A DNA stretch of 64,000 nt from Sva-07 sp963717385 (GCA_963717385.1 CAVQWE010000011.1:1-64000); one strand, 5' to 3'. Numbered from the stretch's first letter, positions 45,301 to 53,501 are shown. The notes: generated from the letters alone by a model not told the origin. Made by a program: numbers and translations.

Positions 45301-48185
45301 TTCGTGGCGTCGTTCACCTGGAGTCTGAACGCACCTGCGACAGCCGGGCCGGCAACAATCGGAGTTCCGTTGACGGTCGCCACCACCGACGACCCGATGA
45401 GATTCTTCTCGCCAGTGGTTGCATTGCCACCGTCGATCACGTCGGTGATCGCACCGTTCGTGAGCGTCGTGCCCGGTGGCACGTTGACGGTGACGGTGTA
45501 GTCGATCCGCTCGCCGACCGTGGCCTGAGAATTGAGGTTGTTGCCGGGCTGGTTCGTGCCGGTCGTGCGGGTCTTGGTGACGTCCGGCAGCCGGGTCCTG
45601 ATCGACGCGGTGTCGTCGGCTTGCGACGTGTTGGGTGTCAACGTGGGGTCGATGTTGTCGGCGGGCACGTAGGTGTACGGCGTACCGGTGTTCGTCGCAC
45701 CTCGGTAGTCGCGCACGCCGGCCTGGTTGGTCAGCGTGATCCCGGGCGTGACGCCAGCCGGAACGACCACGGTGTAGGTCAGGGCACGTGTCGCCCCCGC
45801 GGCGATGTCGATGCTGTCGGCGACGTCCCACTGAATCCAGTCGTCGGCCGCGCTGCACGAGCCGCCGTTCGAGATGCCCGAGACATCTCCGCAGTCGATT
45901 TGCGAGGGCAACACGTCGCGAACCGACACATCGAGTGCGTCGTCGGTGCCGATGTTCTCGACTGCGACGCTGTAGACGACGGTGTCGCCCTCGTTGACGG
46001 CGACCGGGTTGCCGACGGGCGCACCGCCGTTGACCGTGGCGACCGACTTGTCGAGGGTGAGGATCGGCTCGCTCCAAACCACATCGGCCTGATCGCGCAG
46101 TTGGAAGACGTCGTCGTTGGTGTTCGAGTACCGGAACTTCATCAGGTTGCCGAGGATGTCGCCGGGTTGCGCGGCATCGGGATCGACGATGCGGGCAGCG
46201 ATGATCCCTTCGAGGAGCTCACCGCCGACGTCGATGTCGGTCAGATCGAACTCGATGCTGTTCGCTGCGGGGTCGAAGGTGATCAGCACCCCACCGGGGT
46301 CGATCGTGTTGTCGACACCGAGCCGAGTCTCGATGTACTCGAAGCCGGCGGGCAGGAAGTCGGTGACGATCGGCTTCAGCGTGTCGAGCATGCTCGGGAA
46401 CTGCACCCGCAGCCGGAAGCAGACGATGTCGCCAGGGCTGAAGGTGCCGGCGACGTCGGGGTCCCAGCTGAGCCCGGCACCACTGCCACCAGGGCCGCAT
46501 TCGCTGATCGGGACGACGACCGGTGGCAGCGCGACGTCCTTGGAGATCGACGGCCCGCCGGCGGTCAGTCCCGCCTCCGACTCGTCCTCGACCGCGGTGG
46601 CGGCAATCGCGCCGAGCGCGTCCACGATCGTGTTGGAGGTCGCGGCGAGCTGCACGGTGTTGGTGAAGTCGTCACTCGACGACACGGGTCCGCCGCCGCG
46701 GTAGTTCTCGCGAACGAGCGTGTCGAACGTGATCGTGGCGACGCCGTTGGGGGCCGAGAACGCCGGCAGCGTCCAGACGAGCGTGTAGGGGTCGACGTCG
46801 TCGTTGGCCGGAATCGACGACGGAGCAGGCACCGCACTGGCCCCCACGTAGTTCAGAGTTGCCGGGAGGGTGTCGGTGACCGTGATCGGCCCGGTCGAGT
46901 CGGCGTACTCACTCGACTCGACGACAAGGGTGAAGGTCGGCGATGTGCCCTGCTCGAAACTGTCGATGCTCGACGTCTTGTGGATCGAGATGTCCTCGGC
47001 GATCACGACTTCGGTGTCATCGTCGGTCGACGCGGTGCCGGCGCCGTTGTAGAAACCCGACGCGACAGCGAAGTTGACGAACGCCTGCTCTGACACGGTC
47101 TCGATCGTGGACGGGCCCGTGTTGTTGTCGAGGTTGGCAATCGTGTTCAGCGGAAGCGCCGGCGTGTTCAAGTTGGCGAGCGTGTTCGCGAACAGCGGGA
47201 TCGCAGCCACGTAGTCGATGCTGAACGAACCGCCGGCGGCCAGGTCGGTGCCGAGCGCCGCAACATTCCACTCGACGCGGGTGTACACCGCTTCGGGGAG
47301 CGGGTTGCCCGGGCCGGACCCATCGGGATCGGTGAACACCGTCGTGACGCTGGTCGGCTGCGGACACGGGTTGGTCAGTGTCGGCGCGTTGCCGGCATCG
47401 TTGATGCGACCGCTGCCGGTGTACTCCTCGACGCCGGCGGTGGTGTTGTCGACATTGCCACAGCCGAGGAACTCGAGACCGGCCGGAACGAAGTCGACGA
47501 TCGAGAAGTCGTCGGTGGGGTTGACGAGGTTGTTGTCGACCCTCAACGTGAACACGGTCTGATGGTCGTGCACGCCGCGCAGCAGTTCGGACTCGTCGTT
47601 CGGTTCGGTCTTGGTGAGCCGGAACGGCAGGAGTTCGGTCGATGCGGTCACACCCTCGGAGAATCCAGTGAACGACCCGGGCACGACCACACCGGTCGTC
47701 GGATCGAATCGCGGCACGAATCGGACAAGATCGCTGACGTACGCGTTTGCGGTGTTGCCCACCGAGTCGCCGGCGTCGTACACGCTGCGGTCGTAGCGAA
47801 CCGAGTAGTCCAGGGTCACTGTGGTCCCGGAGAGCGAGTCGGCGACGTTGTCCCAGACGAGCACCGTGGTGCCGTCACCCGGATCGATTTCACGCGGCTG
47901 CGGTGTGGCGCTGCCGGCAACGTACGACACGCCGATCGGCAGGACGTCGGAGAAGCTGGCATTGAAACCGTCCGGGCCCACCGGGTTGCTCAGGGTCAGC
48001 GTGACCGGCACGTCCTCTCCGTAGAGCACCTCGGCCGGCACGGTCTTGGTGAGCGAGACGTTCGGTGTGCCGTCGGCCAGTGCGTTGCCATCTGACACGG
48101 TCACGACGGCGACACCAGCGGTCAGCACGAACAGCGCCATCGACAGCACGAGGCGGGCAACTCGTTGGAATGTGGATTGAGTCAT
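39354..48185 (-). CDS. Giant sortase-anchored surface protein with DUF11-type and SdrD_B repeats
   Basis: 2943 residues in one uninterrupted frame. A signal peptide ends near Ala37 (GNALA). Residues about 40-1500 are beta-rich DUF11/isopeptide-type units with phrases such as VNEGDTVVYSVAVENIGTDD, TVGEAVEYTITATIPAGV and KPGDPLIYTLVVTNTGSG. Residues about 1528-2900 hold twelve SdrD_B units, each beginning like SIGDTIWFDLNGDGIQDAGE (Ca-binding DxNxDGxxD loop). The C-terminus is IPVTGG (2905-2910), a hydrophobic helix and RRR: a sortase anchoring signal with Ile for Leu. It would be a Ca-stiffened stalk or adhesin on the cell wall. It ends at a strong hairpin; two palindromic sites lie in its promoter region. 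Confidence 0.9.
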   Translation of the reverse strand: MTQSTFQRVARLVLSMALFVLTAGVAVVTVSDGNALADGTPNVSLTKTVPAEVLYGEDVPVTLTLSNPVGPDGFNASFSDVLPIGVSYVAGSATPQPREIDPGDGTTVLVWDNVADSLSGTTVTLDYSVRYDRSVYDAGDSVGNTANAYVSDLVRFVPRFDPTTGVVVPGSFTGFSEGVTASTELLPFRLTKTEPNDESELLRGVHDHQTVFTLRVDNNLVNPTDDFSIVDFVPAGLEFLGCGNVDNTTAGVEEYTGSGRINDAGNAPTLTNPCPQPTSVTTVFTDPDGSGPGNPLPEAVYTRVEWNVAALGTDLAAGGSFSIDYVAAIPLFANTLANLNTPALPLNTIANLDNNTGPSTIETVSEQAFVNFAVASGFYNGAGTASTDDDTEVVIAEDISIHKTSSIDSFEQGTSPTFTLVVESSEYADSTGPITVTDTLPATLNYVGASAVPAPSSIPANDDVDPYTLVWTLPAFSAPNGVATITFDTLVRENYRGGGPVSSSDDFTNTVQLAATSNTIVDALGAIAATAVEDESEAGLTAGGPSISKDVALPPVVVPISECGPGGSGAGLSWDPDVAGTFSPGDIVCFRLRVQFPSMLDTLKPIVTDFLPAGFEYIETRLGVDNTIDPGGVLITFDPAANSIEFDLTDIDVGGELLEGIIAARIVDPDAAQPGDILGNLMKFRYSNTNDDVFQLRDQADVVWSEPILTLDKSVATVNGGAPVGNPVAVNEGDTVVYSVAVENIGTDDALDVSVRDVLPSQIDCGDVSGISNGGSCSAADDWIQWDVADSIDIAAGATRALTYTVVVPAGVTPGITLTNQAGVRDYRGATNTGTPYTYVPADNIDPTLTPNTSQADDTASIRTRLPDVTKTRTTGTNQPGNNLNSQATVGERIDYTVTVNVPPGTTLTNGAITDVIDGGNATTGEKNLIGSSVVATVNGTPIVAGPAVAGAFRLQVNDATNRWTVTPPNPYVVAPGATGDQIVVTFGAIVNDVASNSRGTQTGNTVNFDFTNAIGPQTASASVNTQIVHPNIDVSKRNSDLDGTVSAGQTLTYTVDVLNRNTVAGSGAAIGSVSTANDTVVVDTVPDELIVLEAPGNPAEDGDTIAPDSGVWNATSRTITWTIPTISPGATATRTYEVITTDPLVAAGPIVNDVEARTTSLPGTPATPSGELAPTERSSTSPNGGPGSGYQDSDDSQVVAPLLAATKTGDPGTATVGEAVEYTITATIPAGVVASDVTVIDDLPVGITFESVDSVTCAEGAGTCAFTSPVLSTDGDTISFFFDDVTTGASADRVITIVYTAVVADVAAADAGATLTNGAEVYWNTSNVITTPPGPNDPLEPGDFTGNPDPQPETFDVDTVEPTLTIDKDVAGQAGDTDQRRAKPGDPLIYTLVVTNTGSGAAYNVTVADEITAADPTDWSFSYTDVPADGIAITDASLSPTDGTLEWTIDGPIAPGGSLTITYQLTAPVGYTEADEDPSGPELENTVDIPSYWGVPETERTDPGLPDRDYREYDDVVADTVEIELDLASIGDTVWFDVDGDGVIETGEPRLANVDVLVTYLGVDGAPGGGDDETFLVSTDSNGQYLVEDLPGGNYTVDVIETDPDFLAGLAPSYDLDGLTATPNGAWAGTLGEDEAKRDVDFGYTGTGSIGDTIWFDRDGDGIKDDVPLTTEAGIEGVDVVVTWHGPDGDLSTADDNVEYTATTNAGGVYLVDNLPAGEFTVDVDESTLPPGYDIVTDPDATIDGTSTLTLGAGEDNEVQDFGYRGDGSIGDRIWLDQDGDGTQDVGEPGLEGVTVQLVSFGPDGALGGDDDSTFTTTTGTDGAYLFDHLPPGGYEVTVTGGLPATVTNTGDPQDDGDSTSALTLADGENNEVQDFGYDANSILGDFVWWDLNRDGFQDAGEPGIPGVEITATGPNGLLLTTTTDADGFYSFVDIPDGNWTVSVTDGVPNDFSATFDRDGGLDSTSTTSLVASDLEQDFGFAGTSSIGDRVWLDRNRNGVQDGGEPGVERITITLDWAGPDGVAGNGDDVPLTTETDANGNYLFPGLPTGDYVVTVDTDDVDFPVGVTATFDLDGGTASPNSVTPVAGLGVGEDVDTVDFGYAGGGTIGDTVWFDRNGDGVQTADEPGIGGATVTLVWYGEDGVLDAAPGGDDETFTTTTDSDGGYLFTGLPEGIFDVTVDTTTLPGGLAATFDRDGGLDSTSQVTLPVDGSNLDQDFGYRGANSIGDTVYLDLDGDGAEGATEPGIAAQTVELVWTDAPGGPRTFTTTTDADGNYVFDGLPDGDFTVTVTGPIAAAATNSGDPDGGNDSTSTVTGLGIGNDDPVTNPDQDFGYSGENSIGDRIWWDQNADGIDDAGEPGLGGVEVTLLWFGPDGTAATADDVTLPTITTAPDGSYLFPNLPDGNYSVTVGAGLPDGLDTNTFDDDADGVTPPDGMSIVTALGDGVAGPVEDLDQDFGYAGTGTIGDTIWFDLNGDGIQDAGEPGIAEAQVTLTWFGPDGLDGTVDDVVFPTQTTGPDGTYLFEHLPAGTFVVDVANIDDDLSPSADPDGNDDSTSQLVLNPGESDLDQDFGYVGTASIGDTIWLDLNGDGLQDPGEPGLPGVTVTVRSEGPDGTIGTADDLVVVVDTDADGRYVVEGLPADATTVTYDTSDLGPGLVPDSDLDDGDVTTATVVLNNGDAIRDVDFGVVGDATVNGAVWVDLDNDGVRDPNESGIPNVTVIVTWDGPNGPIEIPVVTDDDGNWQLGDVPPGDYTAVVDETTLPPGLVRTTPASTSTTVPPGGSGSVQHGFVPAGSIGDRIWNDVDRDGVQDASETGVAGVTVVLRDGDGAVISTTITDGNGNYRFDDLPPGTFSVEVDTTTLPSGVTIVSDPDGTNDGRTTVTLAVGQTIDTVDFGVAPRRGGIPVTGGQIAAMVLLAGFLLGLGALLVSSSRRRGGNLSAT
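39487..43650 (-). repeat. Twelve tandem SdrD_B repeat units within the surface-protein gene
   Basis: Twelve units of roughly 105-120 codons, each starting with a variant of SIGDTIWFDLNGDG, then EPGIxGVxVTLxWxGPDG, TTTDxDGxYLFxxLPxGxFxVxV and ending DQDFGY. Units 3, 4 and 12 are the most diverged; unit 7 replaces W with Y (SIGDTVYLD), and the eleventh starts TVNGAVWVD. Units differ at the DNA level, so they are old rather than recently copied. Confidence 0.88.
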
Positions 48186-48221
48186 GGTGCTCCGGGAGTT
48201 CGATAGCGCGACGCGTCGAGA

Positions 48222-48259
48222 TGTGATCGATCAATCACAGTAGGTGATAGCGGAATCAC
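48222..48259. promoter_or_regulatory. Two tandem palindromic operator-like sites
   Basis: TGTGAT-CGATCA-ATCACA (48222-48239) and GTGAT-AGCGGA-ATCAC (48244-48259) share the half-sites GTGAT/ATCAC with a 6-bp gap. Their centres are 21 bp apart, two helical turns, 36-75 bp upstream of the giant surface-protein start and 120-155 bp upstream of the divergent TetR gene. Confidence 0.65.
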
Positions 48260-48377
48260 GGACGTGTCATCACCCTGTCCATCGGCCGGTTGTTCGACGA
48301 ACTGAAGCGGGGTGCCGCCCGACACAACACGAACACCGACACCCGACTCCTTGATCCCACAACGGTCACTACGATGA

Positions 48378-49066
48378 GTGGTCGTGGGCAGGCGAGACGA
48401 TGTGATCGACGCGGCGACAGCGCTGCTTCGCGAGTCGGGACCCACCGCACTCACCTCGGTCAACGTTGCTGCACGGCTCGGAGTGACCCAGTCGGCGATC
48501 TACCGCCACATCCGCGACATGGACGAGCTGACCACGCTCGCCAGCCATGCGGTCGTCAGAGACCTGACCACCGTGATGGCCGACGCGGTGGCTGCGCCGG
48601 AGACGACATGGGGCGACGGCACGCACCTCGAACACTTCGCCAAGCGCCTCGTGCCGCTGATCAGCGAGCACGAATCGGCCATGCGCACCATCGATCGGTG
48701 GCAACACGACGAGGGCGAGTTCGGTGACGGTATCCGAGCCATGCTCGACGCGGTGCCCAGAACTCATCGCTGGGTGAACTCGAGAGCCACTGGCGGGTCG
48801 ACTTCGAGTACGACACCCCGTTCGACGAGTCGACCCGGGCAGCACAACTGGCTCACGCCCGCCTCGTGATCGACGACGTGATCGCTGTCGCCCGCTCGGT
48901 ACATGATGCGGGGCCCATCCAACGCCAGATGGTCGCGCGCACGCTCGGCCTGCGGCTGTTCACGGGCTGGTGCGGGTACGTCCTCGAGATGAACACGCGT
49001 ACGAACCTCCCGATCCCTCCGCTGGGCGGACCGAAGCTCTCCTCGCCGGAGTACTCGCTCACATGA
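48378..49066 (+). CDS. TetR-family transcriptional regulator 1 (frameshifted)
   Basis: About 229 residues. The N-terminal helix-turn-helix reads VIDAATALLRESGPTALTSV and NVAARLGVTQSAIYRHIRDM. The ligand domain continues to EFGDGIRAMLDAV, after which the frame must move by one base near 48762 to read LGELESHWRVDFEYDTPFDE and finish PKLSSPEYSLT at 49066. It has the same plan as the following gene, with which it overlaps by 4 bp. GTG 48378 is the start. It is divergent from the giant surface-protein gene. The ligand is unknown. Confidence 0.8.
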
Positions 49067-49765
49067 GCGAGCCGAAGCCGGCCACGTCGCTGTCTCGGCG
49101 CGAGCAGACCATCGCCCACGCCGCGGATCTCCTACGCGAGGGCGGTCCGGGCGCGCTGACATCGGTCGCCGTCGCCGCGCGCATGGGTGTCACCCAGTCA
49201 GCGGTCTACCGGCACGTGCGCAGCATGGACGAGCTGTCGGCACTCGCCGCCGAGCTCGTCGTCGCCGAACTGAACCAGTCGCTCCACGACGTGATGTTCG
49301 ACCCGAGCATCGACTGGGAGCAGCTGAGCGACGTGAGCCGCCTCTGCCACGACCTCATCGATCAGGTGGTACGCGACCAACAGCTCTTCGAGGTCGTCGC
49401 CCGCTGGCGATTCGTCGACGGCCCGCTCGGCACCGGCATCCGCAGGGTCATCGACGAGGGCTGCGAACTGATGGCGGCATTGCTCGAGTCTCGATGGCGC
49501 ATCGAGTTCGGCTACGAGGCACCACTCGACGAGACACGAACAGCTGGCGGTGAGAGCCCACGCCACAGCGATCCACGACGATGGTCATGGCGTTGCGCGC
49601 CTCGCGTACTCGCCGTCGCTCGCACCGCTCGAACTCGCCGACGTCGCGGTGATCATGCAACACCGCATCGTGGCTGGTTGGGCGTCGTTCGTGATCGACA
49701 TGAACGAGCGCGTCGGGTTGCCGTTCCCGCAGATCGATCTCGTGCAGGGCATCGCCCCGGACTGA
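49063..49765 (+). CDS. TetR-family transcriptional regulator 2 (frameshifted paralogue of regulator 1)
   Basis: About 233 residues from ATG 49063. Helix-turn-helix: TIAHAADLLREGGPGALTSV and AVAARMGVTQSAVYRHVRSM, nearly the same as regulator 1. The tail switches frame near 49535: ESRWRIEFGYEAPLDE, then EQLAVRAHATAIHDDGHGVA and FVIDMNERVGLPFPQIDLV. The final part matches regulator 1 (VLEMNTRTNLPIPPLGG), so the two are a tandem duplication. They may act as a heterodimer or bind the same palindromes upstream of the surface-protein gene. Confidence 0.8.
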
Positions 49766-49802
49766 TCGTCGCCGTCTCCGATGGCCGCATAGGGTGCGGC
49801 AC

Positions 49803-50661
49803 ATGTCTGCACTGTTGATGGACGGCAACGCACTCCGCGACGAGATCGTCGCTGGTCTCCGGATCCGGATCGCCGACGCCGGCTCGCCGGCCATCTGCCT
49901 GGCGACGGTGCTGGTCGGCGACGATGGTCCCAGCCAGCGCTACGTCAAGATGAAGCACCAGAAGGCCGCCGAGGCCGGATTGGCGTCGCGGCACGTCGAC
50001 CTTCCGGCAACGGCGACGCAGGCCGAGGTCGAGTCGGCTGTTCGCGGTCTGGCGGTCGATCGACAACGTACACGGCATCCTGGTGCAGCTGCCGTTGCCG
50101 GATGGACTCGACGCCGAACCCGTGATCGACCTGATCCCACCGGAGAAGGACGTCGACGGGCTGACCGAGCGGTCGATGGGACGCCTCGTACGCGGGCGAC
50201 CTGGACTGGTGGGGTGCACGCCACTCGGCGTGATGCGTCTCCTGGAACGCTACGACGTGGCAACCAGCGGCAAGCGAGCGGTGGTCATCGGTCGGTCGAC
50301 GCTCGTCGGGCTCCCACTCACGCTCCTGCTCGCCCGCAAGGGTGTCGATGCAACGGTGACGCTGGGTCATTCGCGCACCGCCGACATGGCCGCTGTGGTC
50401 CGCGAAGCCGACATCGTGGTGGGCGCGGCCGGGCAGGCGCGAATGATCACCGCCGACATGGTCAAGCCTGGCGCCACGGTGATCGACGTCGGCGTCTCAC
50501 GCACCGAATCGGGCATCGTCGGCGATGTCGACTTCGGCCCGGTGTCCGAGGTGGCAGGCCTGATCACGCCGATGCCCGGCGGCACGGGCCCGATGACCAT
50601 CGCGTGTCTGCTGGAGAACACGCTCAGCGCCGCTCGACTCCAAGGCGCCTTCCCCACCTGA
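49803..50661 (+). CDS. folD: Bifunctional methylenetetrahydrofolate dehydrogenase/cyclohydrolase (frameshifted)
   Basis: About 285 residues from ATG 49803. The catalytic-lysine segment QRYVKMKHQKAAEAG is near residue 50. After RGLAVDR one base near 50060 is extra; then NVHGILVQLPLPDGL, PEKDVDGLT, GCTPLGVMRLLERY and VVIGRSTLVGLPLTLLLARK follow. FolD makes 10-formyl-THF from methylene-THF with NADP. Other folate chemistry in the window is the 5-FTHF cyclo-ligase at 55.2 kb. Confidence 0.92.
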
Positions 50662-50680
50662 GCTCACCCGGCCCGACGTA

Positions 50681-50710
50681 GTTCCCCGCGCCCGGGTCTC
50701 CAGGAACCAC
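50681..50710. repeat. 30-bp inverted repeat, left copy (REP-like)
   Basis: Runs GTTCCCCGCGCCCGGGTCTC to GGAACCAC. It matches the reverse complement of 51216-51245 at 29 of 30 positions. Its own ends (GTTCC/GGAAC) can pair to form a hairpin. Confidence 0.85.
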
Positions 50711-50749
50711 GATTCCCTCCACTGCCACCCCATCGAGCGCAGCGCAGGC

Positions 50750-51213
50750 CTGATTGCGCAGGCTGGCAAACGATGGCGACTGCGTTGCCAGCGCACGGCC
50801 GCGTCGTGCGGTCCGACGCACAGATCGGGGATCGCTCAGCCCGTAGCGGTCAGCGAGTGCGACGCTGTCGGTGGCAGGTCCCCCTGCCCGATGCGATCGC
50901 ACGGCTGCGGGGTCATGACGTAGCGCTCGTAGGACGCCGCATCGAATCCAGCCGACACCACCCCGGTCGCCAGCCAGTCCGGGGCCGGTCGCGTGCCGCA
51001 CAGTACCCCCAGGCTCGACCACCGGTAGCCAACCAGTCCCGCCGATCCGACGATCGGAAGCGGATTTCGATGGATGTAGCGCGGTTCGGAATCGCTCGAA
51101 CGCCTCGACGACCAGATCGGTGTACACGGCGCGGTGGCTCGGATCGCTGAAGATGTCTTGCGCGTCAGCGCCCTTCTGCACGATGTGGAACCAGACCCGG
51201 GCGTCGGGAACCA
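50750..51213 (-). pseudogene. Remnant of a REP-associated tyrosine transposase (IS200/RAYT, Y1 family)
   Basis: On the minus strand the family start FHIVQKGADAQDIFSDPSH and AVYTDLVVEAFERFR (51085-51195) is clear. It is followed after about 10 nt, in another frame, by YIHRNPLPIVGSAGLVGYRW and SSLGVLCGTRPAPDWL (50960-51078), the usual late segment. About 60-75 residues between them, containing the HUH motif and catalytic Tyr, are missing. A helix-turn-helix-like end (ATQSPSFASLRNQA) reads in yet another frame. So the copy cannot be active. It is flanked by 30-bp inverted repeats, as RAYT genes are. Confidence 0.78.
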
Positions 51214-51215
51214 CG

Positions 51216-51245
51216 GTGGTTCCTGGAGACCCGGGCGCTGGGAAC
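51216..51245. repeat. 30-bp inverted repeat, right copy (REP-like)
   Basis: GTGGTTCCTGGAGACCCGGG to GGGAAC, the inverted partner of 50681-50710 with one mismatch. A related but weaker block, GTGGAACCAGACCCGGGCG (51185-51203), lies just inside, over the start of the transposase reading frame. Confidence 0.85.
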
Positions 51246-51246
51246 C

Positions 51247-52549
51247 TCAGCCGGCTTCGGAGTGGGTGACGGGCTGTTCGCCCATCCACTCGCGCAGGGT
51301 GTTCTTCAGCTTGGTCTGCTGGATGAAGAGGTCGCTCTCGGCCGGGCTCTCCCCAGCCGCTTGCGGGGCCTTGAGGTAGAAGCTCAGCCACTCCTGCACG
51401 CCGGACTCGCCGGCACGCATGGCGAGGTCCATGAAGATCGCCAGGTCGAGCACGATCGGTGCGGCGAGGATCGAGTCGCGGCACAAGAAGTCGACCTTGA
51501 TCTGCATCGGGTAGCCGAGCCAACCGAAGATGTCGAGGTTGTCCCAACCCTCTTTGTTGTCACCGCGCGGCGGGTAGTAGTTGATGCGCACGACGTGGTC
51601 GATGTTGCCGTACAGGTCGGGATACACCTCGGGCTGCAAGATGCCGTCGAGGACGCCGAGCTTGGACACCTCCTTCGATCTTGAAGTTCTCCGGATCGTC
51701 GAGGACCTCACCGTCGCGGTTGCCGAGGATGTTGGTCGAGTACCAGCCACGAAGGCCGAGCATGCGGGCCTTGAGGCCGGGCGCGAGGATCGTCTTCATC
51801 CAGGTCTGGCCGGTCTTGAAGTCCTTGCCGGCGATCGGCACGTTGCGGGTCTTCGACAGCTCGATCATGCACGGCAGATCCACCGACAGGTTCGGCGCAC
51901 CGTTGGCGAACGGCACGTCGGATTGCAGCGCCGCGTACACGTAGATCTGGCTCGGGGAGATGTTGTCGTCGTTGTCGCGCAAGCCCTGCTCGAACGCCGC
52001 CACGGTCTCGTGGACGGCCGACGGCTCCTGGTAGGCCTCGGTCGAACCACACCACACCATCACGAGGCGGTCGCACCCGTTGGCCGACTTGAAGTTGGCG
52101 ATGTCCTCCATGAGGGCCATTGCCTGGTCCCACTTGTTGTCGATCTTCTTGACGCGCACACCTTCGAGACGCGAGACCCAACGCTGGTCGAACACGGCCT
52201 CCATCGGCACGATCGCTTCGAGCTCGCTCGAGATCTCGTTGAGGTCTTCGTTGTTCAGCACACCGGCGGTGCGGGCGGCTTCGAGGGCATTCGGTGAGAT
52301 CGGGTCCCAGCCGCCGAAGACGATGTCATCGAGTCCGGCCAGCGGAGCGAAGTCCTTGATCATCGGATTGCGGTTCTCGTCCTTGGTGCCGAGACGGATG
52401 TGCGCCATCTGGCTGATCGAGCCGATCGGCGGGTGCAGGCCCTTGCGGGCGGCGATCACCCCGGCAATGAAGGTGGACGCCACGGCACCCATGCCGGGCG
52501 TGAGGACACCGAGCTTGCCGGTGGCGGGAGCGATTTGTCGTGCGGTCAT
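51247..52549 (-). CDS. ino1: Myo-inositol-1-phosphate synthase (frameshifted)
   Basis: About 433 residues from ATG 52549. LGVLTPGMGAVASTFIAGV near residue 13 binds NAD; PISPNALEAARTAGVL, NGAPNLSVDLP, IAGKDFKTGQTWMKT (catalytic Lys region) and GLRGWYSTNILGNRDG follow. After ENFK one base near 51680 is extra, and the family ending resumes with KEVSKLGVLDGILQPEVYPD and INYYPPRGDNKEGWDN. It cyclises glucose 6-phosphate to inositol phosphate, the first step towards phosphatidylinositol and related thiols in actinobacteria. It is divergent from a LysR gene and abuts the RAYT remnant. Confidence 0.92.
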
Positions 52550-52619
52550 TCGCCAGATGATAAGCGATGGTTCATGACGACTACGTATTGTGAAGCAAAT
52601 CGGATGTATCTTCCTCGGG

Positions 52620-53501
52620 GTGCGCCCACTCCCTGATCTCTCGATCCGACAACTCGAGTATCTCGTGGCGGTGGCCGAGGAGCCGTCGTGGGCAGTCGCC
52701 GCCGAACGCGTCGGCGTGAGTCCGTCGGCGCTCTCGCAGGGTTTGGCCGAACTCGAACGGCGCATCGGGGTGCCGCTGTTCGAGCGCGACGGGCGCCGCC
52801 GCCGGATCCGCGCCACAGCCGCACCCGCCGTTGGTCATGCCCGCCACGTGCTCGGCCTCACCGGCGACCTGGCCGACTGGGCCGACCGACTCCGCCTTGG
52901 CCGCGAGGGCCGCTTGCGACTGGGGATGATCGACGCAGCCGCTGTCGGTCACCACTCCGAAGTGGTCAGGGCATTCCGCCTCGAACACCCCGATGTCGAC
53001 CTCCGTTTGCGTGTGGCACCATCGGCGCCGCTGATCGACCTGCTGATCGCCGGCGACCTCGATCTCGTGGTGTGCGTCGACCCGCCGTCGGCGATCGATG
53101 GCATCACCACCGAGGCGCTCCTCACCGAGGAACTCGCCGTGTACGGACCCCCTGGTGTCACCGTTGGCGACCCGGCCGACTGGGGTCCGTGGGTGCTCTT
53201 CCCGACCGGCTCACACACGCGCACCGTGGTCGTCGACGCCCTGGCACGACTCGGGGCCCCGCTCGAGGTCGCCGCCGAGAGCCATCAACCCGAAGTGGTC
53301 CGCGAGATGGTCCGGATGGGTTCGGGCTGGACGGTGCTCCCCACGATCCAGGCCGAGCACGGAGACCGACCGCTCCCGCCTGGACGACCCTTGACCACGC
53401 GGCGTCTGGTGCTCGCCACACGAGCCAATTCGGTTCGCGACCCAGCCGTCGACGAATTGGCAGAGCGGCTCAGGCGCGACTCAACGTCACCGGCACCGTG
53501 A
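52620..53501 (+). CDS. LysR-family transcriptional regulator
   Basis: About 293 residues from GTG 52620 (a GTG at 52590 is also in frame). Helix-turn-helix: LSIRQLEYLVAVAEEPSWAV then AAERVGVSPSALSQGLAELE, starting near residue 8. The effector domain has LRLGMIDAAAVGHHSEVVRA and PEVVREMVRMGSGWTVLP. It is divergent from inositol-phosphate synthase, so that gene is a possible target, as is usual for LysR proteins. Its 3' end overlaps the convergent lipoprotein gene by 32 bp. Confidence 0.88.
   Translation: MRPLPDLSIRQLEYLVAVAEEPSWAVAAERVGVSPSALSQGLAELERRIGVPLFERDGRRRRIRATAAPAVGHARHVLGLTGDLADWADRLRLGREGRLRLGMIDAAAVGHHSEVVRAFRLEHPDVDLRLRVAPSAPLIDLLIAGDLDLVVCVDPPSAIDGITTEALLTEELAVYGPPGVTVGDPADWGPWVLFPTGSHTRTVVVDALARLGAPLEVAAESHQPEVVREMVRMGSGWTVLPTIQAEHGDRPLPPGRPLTTRRLVLATRANSVRDPAVDELAERLRRDSTSPAP

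Noticed and set aside
48222..48239. Reading the palindrome as a CRP/FNR site.
   Set aside because: The TGTGA/TCACA half-sites are 8 bp apart, not 6, and a second similar site nearby fits a TetR-type pair better.
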